The notes below the pieces were generated by a model, which was not told the DNA's origin, did no database searches, and worked only from the letters and a program-made list of their open reading frames with translations. A stretch of 64,000 bases of DNA, taken from the NCBI RefSeq assembly GCF_003086295.3, contig NC_092053.1, positions 112,175,506 through 112,239,505 of the forward strand, given 5' to 3'. Positions 55,134 to 64,000 of this stretch are shown in pieces (within the stretch, counting starts at the first letter, position 1; each line of letters begins with the position of its first letter). This stretch comes from Arachis hypogaea (taxonomy: Eukaryota > Streptophyta > Magnoliopsida > Fabales > Fabaceae). The position numbers and the translations under genes are program-made.

Positions 55134-58100
55134 ACCCTAAATCTTAGGAACCAAAACAGTATTTATCCCTATAAAATACATATTAAAAATAAAACAGCAC
55201 AAGTATTTACATAAATATATAATGATTACTCTTTTAATGTATATATAATATTTTTAGTAAAAATAATCTTTGATATTATATAAATAACTATGAGCCTTAA
55301 AATTTTTATAAATTTATAATGTATATTTTTATGTGATTAAATTTTTATTATTTCATAAAATATTTTTTTACTTGTATTCATAATTATGTATTTAAAATTA
55401 TTTTAAAATAATTATTAATTGTTACTATCATTTATTTGAGTTTGCATAATGTACGGATTTTATTCTAATTTTTTATAATGTCAAAGATATAAATAATACA
55501 ATTTTTGTAAATTGAGAATTAAATCAATACAATTTATAAATTTTAAGGATCACTTTAAGATGTAATTTGTTGTTGTTATTAATAGTAATGTTGATTATTG
55601 TTCACCAAATCTATGTATTTCATTTCAAATATACTCGTGCATTTCCATTGTTTATTTTGTTTTCTACTTAGTTTGGTTGTTACTTATTTTTCACATTTTC
55701 TTCCAATTAGTTTTAATGCCGTATTTTTTAATATTAATGAGAACATTGTTTATATTTTGTTTATATCAAAGAGCCATTTGTCAAGCCCATTAAGTCTCAC
55801 CCAATCTTTTGTACAGTTGCAGCTCCATCACATTACAAGCCAGCCACCCTTCATCCCTAAAACAGCCTTAGCTCAGTTGCTCCCTCACAAGAAAAATAGT
55901 GCCATGTGTCACTTATCTATTAAAGAAACGAGAATCTCTTTATCTCTGTACCAAAATAAGCTCTGTACGCTATAATTTTTCTATAAGTTTTTATTTCATA
56001 ATTTTGGTAGTTCTCCATTCGCTGTTGCCGCCACGCATCTCTCTTATTCTACTATTCTTGTGGTGCTACTTTGCTACTTTCCAGCCAAGATGATGCAAGT
56101 AATTATCTTTTTTATATTATTGTCAGAGAGATATTGGTGGGAAAAAAAAAGGAGAAAAAGAGGTAGAGAAGAGTGTGGAACTATTTCTTTTATTTGATTT
56201 TATTAGGAATCATTTAGTATGTGTTTGGATTATAGTTTGTCTCCGTTTGTATAGAATTGATTTTGCAAATTTGATTTTGATAAAAAGTAAGTTTGTGTTA
56301 ACGTGATTTATGTTTGGCAATTTTTATGTCAAAATGGATTATAGTAAAATAAATGTTGTTTGGATTATACTATTCAAAATCACTTTTATATAAAAAATTA
56401 TTAAAAGAGACATCAATTAAAATAATTTTGAATATTATTCTATTATTTTACTTTAGATATTTGAATAAATCTTTTTAATTCATTTTATAATAATGTTAAT
56501 ATTTACTTACTAAATTAAAGTAACATATAAAAATTGACAATATAGGACTTTTTTGGCATCCAACATTCATAATTTTATTAATACTTATGAATAATTTTTT
56601 ATTTAATTTGTCTTTTTTAATGGGATCAATTAATCTATATTATAAAAAAGTTACAATAAAATATAATATATGAGAATTATAATTATAAATTTTACATCGT
56701 GGAATAAAAAATAAAAAATTTCAGCTGAAACAAAAATAAAGTATAATAAAATATGAAACGAGAACTCACGTAAATAAAAAACGATAAAAATTTTATAAAA
56801 CCAACAATATATATCATATAAATAACAGAAATATAATAAAAGATAAAAAAAATTTATATGAACTATATCAAATAAAAAAAATAAAATAAACTTCGTATAA
56901 GATATAAATACAATGCATAAAGAGAAAAAAATAGAATTCATATGAACAAGAAATAATAAGAATACCATAAAAAAATAATAACATACCTGAGAAATTAGAA
57001 CACTTAAAAAAATAATATAAAAAAAGTCAATGATAAAAATAAGTAAAAAATAAAAAAGAACAAAGTCAAATAAAAATAAAAAAGACACTTTACATATTAA
57101 ACATAAAGAACAGTAAATAATAAAAAAAATTCATATGAACTAAAAAATAATAAGAAATAAAAATATAAAAAGGAATACTATACATTTTATAATATTAAAC
57201 AAAAAAAATATTTTATAACTCTTTAATCTAGTGTCATTTTGAACTATAAATTTTTATTATTTATAACTCTTTTATTACTTATAATTAGTATATAATAAAA
57301 ACAAAAATAAAGTACAGTAAGAAGTACAATAAAAATAAAAAACAAAAACAAACAAAAATTCATACAAATATAGTATATAATAATCACAACCAACAACATA
57401 TATTATATGAACAAAAAAATTATAATAAAGAGTAAATAAAATTCATATAAATAAAATCAAATAAAAAAATAAATTTTATACACAACATAAATATAGTATA
57501 ATAAAGGATAGAAAAAAATAATTTATATAAACAAAAAATAATAAAAACATCATTAAAAATTTATATCAACAATAGTTGTCATATAAATAAAAAAATACAA
57601 TAAAAATATAACAATAGAAAATTAAAAAAATAATATCAGAAAAATGATATGAAAAATATTTATCATATAAATAAAAAATACAATAAAAAACATAAAAATC
57701 AAAATACGAAAGAAAGAACTAAAAATAAAATAAAATAAAATAAAATTTTTACCTTGGAAGTGATGAAAACAAATCTGAAAAAAAAATTTTGTAACCAAGA
57801 ACATACAGAGAAGAACATACAGAGAGTGTGAAATTATGTGGTTATCTGCATCCTTTTTATAAAAGAAATGAAGGGTACAGTTGGTAGATATGAAATAAAT
57901 TTTTTATCTAATTCCTCCAACGGTAATTAATTTTCCCAACGTGAACGCAGAAGCTTGAATTTAGCTTCACGTGAACGTACGTTCAGAAGTGAAAGCACTT
58001 CTAGGTTAGGGGTTCCAAAAAGTTGCCAAACATGAAAATGGGACGTTCAAGACGCTCAAATGAGCTTTTCTAAAAGTGTTTATTTTAAAAGAAATGTAAT

Positions 58101-58152
58101 AAAAAGTTTTTTTATTATGAGAGAAGTCATTTTTTTAACTTCTTTAGTACAT
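55134..58152. other. 3 kb AT-rich region without a supported gene
   Basis: From about 56640 to 57800 the plus strand is strikingly A-rich, and the minus-strand ORFs there are low-complexity Phe/Tyr/Leu strings. TTTATGTTTGGCAA at about 56309 is answered by GTTGCCAAACATGAAA at about 58023, possibly the ends of one AT-rich transposon. The palindrome TGAACGTACGTTCA lies at about 57972. Otherwise nothing seen. Confidence 0.45.
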
Positions 58153-58526
58153 GTTTGGGCGCCATTATTTTGTTAAAAAAAGATCTTTTTTCAATGAAAA
58201 AAGATCTTTTTTTTATTTTTTAACGTGTTTGGCAAATTTCTAGTAGTAAAAGTAAAAGCACTAGTAAAATAAAAAAAAAGATCTTTTTTGAGAAGCTGTA
58301 ATTTACATCTTTTTTTAAAAGATCTTTTTCCTTAAAGAAAAAGATGTTTTTCATGTAATAAATAAACAAAAAAGTACTTTTATATTGTTATACCCAAACG
58401 TAATTGATTGATAAAAAGACCTTTTTACATGAGATATCCAAACATAAAATTACTTTTACTTCTCTATAAGATCTTTTAAAAAAAGATAACTCGAAAAAAG
58501 ATCTTTTTTAAAAAGCTCACCCAAAC
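58153..58526. mobile_element. MITE with AAAAAGATCTTTTT repeats
   Basis: Ends GTTTGGGCGCC and GCTCACCCAAAC are imperfect inverted repeats. Between them the palindrome AAAAAGATCTTTTT or part of it recurs at least five times. It is a 374-bp miniature element of unassigned superfamily. Confidence 0.6.
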
Positions 58527-59860
58527 AATTTAATTTTGAAAATTGCACCCGACATTAATACTATTACTTTTTATAAGTCAAGCTCAAAAAAGTAACTTTT
58601 GAAACTTTCCAAACGGCCCTTAGTTAGCTAGTTTTACAAAATATATGATTTTCTTAGTTAAGCTCAAATTGTTATTTTAGTTCTTCAATAATGCTCTGTA
58701 TTCAAGTAATTTCACTAACCAAGTCCAACAAAGTTTTTATAACCTCCTTTACATCCATGCGCTATTGACTTTTAAACATAAACAACTTCCCACTTTTAAC
58801 ATAAACGGCAAACTACTTTTTCTTTTAAATTTGCGCACGCAAGTTCTTCTTCTTCGTTATCTTTCTCCTTCGTTATTGTCATCACCAACACTACCACCAC
58901 CTCACCCTCATTTTCTCATTTGAATTTCTTCTTCTCCTTTCTTTTTCTTCTCCTCCTCCATCATTATCATCATCATGATCATCATCGTTATCGTTATCAT
59001 CATCATGATTCAGTATTGTTTGTATGATTGTTTTCGAACTGAGTTAATTGTATCGGTTTATTTCTGAGTTAACTGTATCGTAATTAATTATGTAATTTTG
59101 GTTTATTTCTAAGTTAATTGTGTCGCAATTCGTTATGTAATTTTAGTTAATTTCTGAGTGAATTAAGGTGCATTTGGACTCGTTCTGCATAATTCAAAAC
59201 TCTTTCTCCTCTTTTTTTTCTCATCTTCTACTACTTTTTCTTTTTCATCTTTTTCTTCTTCATCTTCACTTTATTTTATTTTTTTAATTTTTTTATTTAT
59301 TCTCTTAAAAAGAATAAAATCTCTGAAAATATGTTAATGATATTATCTGATCTAAAATTAATTTTGGATACTGGTTGACTAAAGACTGAATTTTTAAGGA
59401 CAAGTAGCATTTTTCTTACCGACTTTCCTAATAAAGATAACTATTAGCTTTTGACTATTGTCATGCATGCAATGTTTGCTTTTTTTTATCGTCTGAACAC
59501 TACGTAAGCCATGCATTTAATATTTGTTATTTTTCTTCACTTAAACACTACTATGTAAACATAAATTATGCTAGAGTATTTTCATTTTCGTAAAATATGT
59601 TATATATTTTTAAACATACATAAAACAGGTATTCTGAGTAAAACATATTTTTTGTTTGAAAAGCATTTTATGCATCACGTATTAGAATTGTTAATATATC
59701 AATAGCTTTTTTTTTGTTAATATATCAATAGCTTTTTTTTTTCAAGAACTAAATTCGTTTAATGTAGCTATAATCGTTTTTGGAAAAAAAATGACGGTGA
59801 AAAAATTATCACCCTTCAAATTTTTTACTAGTAAAAGCAAGTAAGAGAGAACCACAAAAT
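58527..59860. other. No gene seen
   Basis: Contains a TCTTCTTC/ATCATCATC-rich block (58850-59010) and about three diverged copies of a GAGTTAATTGTATCGTAATT-type unit (59040-59165). No pararetrovirus leader or Met-tRNA primer site was found before 59861. Confidence 0.45.
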
Positions 59861-61085
59861 ATGAACTTCTCAAATTCTTCAAACTCTTCACAACCTATAC
59901 ATCACTCTACTCTTCTAAGTATAGACCGATTACCCTCCAGTTTAAAGAAAACCCTTGGCAATAAAATTGATCAGTTAGTAGAATTCACTCATGTTCCAGA
60001 AGACTCTCGAACTCTAGCCACTGAATACCCTCTTATGAGTCCTTACTCTTTCTACCAAAGACAAAAGAAATCAACCTTCACTTCTATCCACCATCTTATC
60101 CACAGAAACCCTTCTCCTCCTCTCAAAGAGGTCATCCAGTCCTCCCGTCTACAACAGTGTGGTCTAAAGGCCACTACTGCTGAACAATACATAACTTTAG
60201 AAATTCCACAAGAGGTCATTCAAAATTATCAAAGCCAAGGCTATACTCATTTGCATCTAGGAGCAGTTAGGCTTATCCTTACCCTTCATGGAAGAAGATC
60301 TCTTCCAGTAACGGCCAAAGTTGCTCTTTTAGATACTACTTTCAAAGAATACCAACATGCCTTGATCGGAGCATTAGTAACTACACTATCAAATGGAAGT
60401 GTTATTCTTACTATAGCTCCCAACTTCACCATGAGATTATCAGATCCAACGATAAGTCAGAGGCTGAAAATCCAAATACAATTGGTTGGAGTAATTCAAG
60501 ACTCTAATGCTGAACAGGCCAGCTTATATCACTAAGTTCTCTACAGAGTTCAAGACCATGCTCTTGATCTCAATCTCCCAAACACTACTGGAGAAGCATT
60601 ATTTATGTTTACAGATAGTGCTGGAGGGCCTGCAATCGTAAATATTCCAAGGATGATCACTACTGAAGAACTTTCTTCTATCATTCCATTGGAATGGATT
60701 ACTGATTATGAGAAAGCCTTCCCAAAGGAACAGTTTGATGTTCATACTACAACACCTCCAACTATTACTCATAATAGTGATGGAACGGTGACAACTGTTT
60801 TCCAGAGACCTGGAATGACCAAACAAACTTCACTGCGAGGACCATCCTTCAGAAGAATCAATATGATCTCTCATGTTCAAGTACAGACAACTCACGATCA
60901 GAATGATCCACCGGTGTACTTTTATAAGAATGAAAAACCTGTTTATGTCTCTCACATAAATGGCCACTTCATCTGGGATGTTGATCCCTCCATGTGTGAT
61001 TCTGACTACGACTGTGCTGACCAATGGAGTGACACTGATGATGAAGATTACACTAGGAGACAAAGGAACAAGAAAAAGAAGAAGA
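59861..61085 (+). pseudogene. Endogenous pararetrovirus, movement-protein region
   Basis: From an ATG at 59861 the frame encodes a 30K-type movement protein as in Caulimoviridae. The recognisable block is around 60240-60480 (HLHLGAVRLILTLHGRR and LPVTAKVALLDTTF). A stop at 60533-60535 interrupts it; the same frame resumes through 60605 to an acidic/lysine-rich tail at about 61070. A frameshift in the A-rich run near 61075-61090 then moves the reading frame. It is a genomic fossil of a plant virus, not a functional gene. Confidence 0.8.
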
Positions 61086-62944
61086 AGTTACTACAGGCCC
61101 CATGCTCCTTAAAAGACTTGAGCCTCCTGATGATGCTGAATCAGCTCCAATGCTCAGAAAGAAGCCAATGCTCAAGAAGACGAAACTGTCTCGAAAAGGC
61201 TCCATGGATTATCAGCCAGTCGATACAATCCCATGTATCGCCACTCTCAGACCTTATGAGGAAGAATTCCCACCTTTAGTAACCCAAACTGATGAAAAAA
61301 AAATCACTAGGAGACCTTATGTGATACCTCAAGGAATCACTCCACATGGACATCAAGCAACAACTCCTCAAGAGGAAGTGCTTAATTGGCATACAGATAA
61401 CGCAGTCAGCCAAAATAAAGTACTACTCTGGATAGATCACACTCTTGACACTCTTGTAGAAAAAACTGAAGGTCTCTCAGCACAATTAGGTTCTGTGGCA
61501 CAACAAGTGGCGGAACTCAGAGATCGACTCTCTGTACAAGCTTTTCAACTTGACCAGGAACTCAAAGCCTACATTGATAATCGCTACTTTGGCCCAGAAT
61601 TCCAAAAGAAGAATAGAGAACTGGATCAAGTCAAGGCCCAACTTCGACAAATCGAGATGGACAAAAATAAAACAGCTGTACCCCAGACACTGGCTATAGA
61701 TTCATTATCCATGTATCCCAAACCATTTCCCTCATATTCACCTTTCTTATTTTCTTCCACATATTCACCACCAGAAACTCCAGATTATGACTCCATCTTC
61801 AAATCCACCTACCATTTAGCCAGGTAGGCAAACACTAAAAGATCTATCTCTCCCCAAGGTCGGCGTTACTCATCCCAGCCCCAGCCACAACAATCTCAGC
61901 CATCTCTCCAACCCAGACCTCATCCTCCTTGGAAACCAGGAAATTTTTTTAGAGAAGAAACATCTTCTAATGTCTCTACGAAAGATAAGGGCATCAAAGA
62001 AGGGTCGCCTGCTCCAGGACGATCAATTTATACCCTTACTCTGGATAATCAATCACACAGTGAAGAAATCACTGAAGAATCAGAAGATGAGACTACTGAG
62101 ACCAATGAAGAAGTAGATGAGGGGTCTGAAGAGAATTATGAAGCAGACCTTTCAGCAATAGCCATGGTCAACCCTGTAGAAGAAGAAGAGGAAGAGATAA
62201 CCTCTAAAAGAGATGAACCAGAAGCTTCAGCTTGTCACACTCATACAGGGTCGGCTGAAGTCAAAACTTCTAACAAATGGTTCACCTTTGATGATATTCC
62301 ACCAGCAAGATACGGGGAAAGGTTAAATGAATTCAGTGCTTGGATTGAGACCACCATGGCTAACCCAAACCTCACAAGCAGACAAGTCCTTGCAGATTTC
62401 ATAAATCGGATGATTGGCAATCTCGGAGAATGGGTGAATAACCTTTCTGAGTATGAAAGACTCCGGCTCATCAATGGCACCTCTTCACAGTTTCTGGGGA
62501 TAATACATCAAGAATTTCTGGGAGACATTACAATTATCCAGAAAAGAAATTCTCAAGAATATTTTGAAAGTGAAGTGTTGTTCACTCAACAGGAAGGACT
62601 TGGAGAGACATTACAAGAAGATGACTGCCAAATATTATCCTCTTGGAGGAAATAATAATCCGTCACTTAAACAAGTCTTCATAGCATCCTTGCCAGATGA
62701 ACTTCAGCCAGAGATACAGTGAATGATGATGACTCTTCGCAAGAAAGTAGCTACCACAACCATTGGAGAAATATATCAGCTAGCTCTAGCTGCCTTGGAC
62801 AAATTGTGTGAACAACAACAAATGTTCAAACAGCTTAACAAAAACTCAGGCAAACTCAAAGGAGCATGCAGCAAATCTTATTTGAAGATCAAATGCAAAG
62901 AGCCAAGTATGTGTGAATGCGAGCCAAAGAAAAAGATGCATTAG
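61086..62944 (+). pseudogene. Endogenous pararetrovirus, coat-protein region
   Basis: Follows the movement region in a shifted frame. A coiled-coil stretch (about 61400-61660) and a Pro/Ser-rich segment lead to an acidic block, then the coat-protein core at about 62270-62530 (WFTFDDIPPARYGERLNEF, EWVNNLSEYERLRLI). Breaks: stop at 61825, frameshift near 62590, stops at 62720 and 62942. Movement and coat parts in one chain suggest a single-polyprotein genus such as petuvirus- or florendovirus-like forms; the genus call is inference. Confidence 0.75.
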
Positions 62945-64000
62945 CAACCACCAGCCAAAACATTTCATCAGAAAGCATTCAGGAGGAGAAAAACCAAGCA
63001 AAAGTATCGTTACTTCAAAAGGAGAAAACCTCATACTAAGTTAAACAAATGCTTCATTTGTGGAAAACAAGGCCACTTTGCTAAGTCATGTCCTCACAAG
63101 ACAAAGAAGGAGATAAAAATGCTCCAGTCTTTAATGGATTCTGCTTCCATTGGTGATGAAGAAGATCTAGAATCAGTACTTGAGGAACAAAGAAGCAAAA
63201 ATGATGAAACTGAATATGTTTTCCAAGACTCTGACTCAGAAGGGAATAGTTCAGAGGAAGACCTCCCACCAAAAAGGTCTATCTTTACCATCTCATCCAT
63301 TGCTTCCATCACCACAAGAATTCCTAAGGGATCGAGTATTCCAGAAGAAGAACTTGGATATCTTGGATCTTTAGGAGTAAAACAAATTGATGGTACTCCT
63401 CGACCTCATTTCGATTTAAAGGTCAAGACATCCATCTATGATAACCCAATAAAGGCTGTTGCACTGATGGACACCGGATCTTGTGCTACTGTCCTAAAAC
63501 CACATGTCTTACCAAAAGAAATGTGGGCACCTTTTTCCAAGAGGTTTGCAGCAGCTAACAGTGAAGTCTTCACCATCAATCTTATCTCCAAAAAACCAGT
63601 TGGATTGGAGATATTTGCAGGCCAGACCACTTGGCTTAGAGTACTGAGAAGTTATCTCCCAAACAAAGATGTTTTGTTCGAATTTGATGCCTTCTTCCGA
63701 ACCCATGGGTTACATATCAAACCCACTGGTCTAAGTTACAAATGGCAGTTTTTGCCTTTTACAGGGATACAAAGCATCCTTGAAATCCAAGAAGCTCCAG
63801 AAGAATATAAGGAGATCCAACAGCTACTCCTTAGTGCCTGTTGTGACAGTCATGATCAATTCAACCACTATGCTCCTTTGTGGAAGAATCCAGAATTTTA
63901 TGTCCGACTTCCCTTCAAGAAGAATGAAGACATCAACCCTACAAAGACCACACATTCAGGGATGAACCCTGAAGATCTTAAGTTGGCAAGAGCTGAATGT
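62945..64000 (+). pseudogene. Endogenous pararetrovirus, zinc knuckle and protease, cut by the window end
   Basis: After the stop at 62942 the same frame is open to the end of the window. A basic stretch leads to the CCHC zinc knuckle CFICGKQGHFAKSC (from 63050), then an acidic linker, then the aspartic protease with MDTGSCATV at about 63467. The following sequence has the spacing expected before reverse transcriptase, which lies beyond the window. This part shows no break, unlike the upstream regions. Confidence 0.8.

Noticed and set aside
56651..57088. 145-codon minus-strand ORF rich in Phe and Leu, like a membrane protein
   Set aside because: A-rich low-complexity DNA on the other strand; no start context or domain.

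Overview
This is a stretch of plant nuclear DNA built almost entirely of transposable elements; I see no intact host gene. The element types (Athila-like and Tat-type Ty3 elements, Copia, hAT, CACTA- and Mutator-like pieces, an integrated caulimovirid) point to a dicot. The GGCGTTCAACGCC-style LTR motifs remind me of peanut-type legumes (Arachis). That is recall, not a search result.

Layout. The left 40 kb is a nest of insertions. An outer LTR element C (1-77, 9871-12838, 30938-33260) was hit twice. First, element A (83-9865) is a complete, young, non-autonomous Athila-like element with a perfect GTACC target duplication and LTRs about 1% different. Second, the decayed relative element B (12839-30937) is flanked by AAAG(T). 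Element B was in turn hit by a hAT fragment (18553-19312, 8-bp duplication CCTGTATA) and by a full Tat-type element T (19416-28787, duplication TATAT inside a TA microsatellite, LTRs about 2.4% different). To the right of C lies a degenerate minus-strand Tat element D (33286-39888).

The middle (40-55 kb) holds a hAT element that captured three exons of a family-1 beta-glucosidase gene, a second hAT inserted into an array of GTGACC repeats, a CACTA end, a foldback made of a 1.1 kb CT tract facing a 1 kb GA tract, a short Copia element, a Copia reverse-transcriptase fragment and a Mutator-like element with long inverted ends. The right end (59861-64000) is a degraded endogenous pararetrovirus carrying movement-protein, coat-protein, zinc-knuckle and protease regions; it runs off the window.

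How parts work together. A and B carry gag and protease only, so they would depend on polymerase supplied by relatives. T carries gag, protease, reverse transcriptase, two RNase H domains, integrase and an antisense gene, but pol is broken by stops. The most striking pattern is shared by A, B and C. Each carries two arrays of family-specific palindromes, one upstream of the LTR TATA box and one in the internal 3' region. The periods are about 31 bp (A), 72 bp (B) and 52 bp (C), all close to whole DNA helical turns. Each family also carries a covarying hairpin with a constant purine loop, 5-6 nt before an AAGT(T/G)TGG(T/G)G tract. I read these as a candidate cis-regulatory and replication system; its function is inference.
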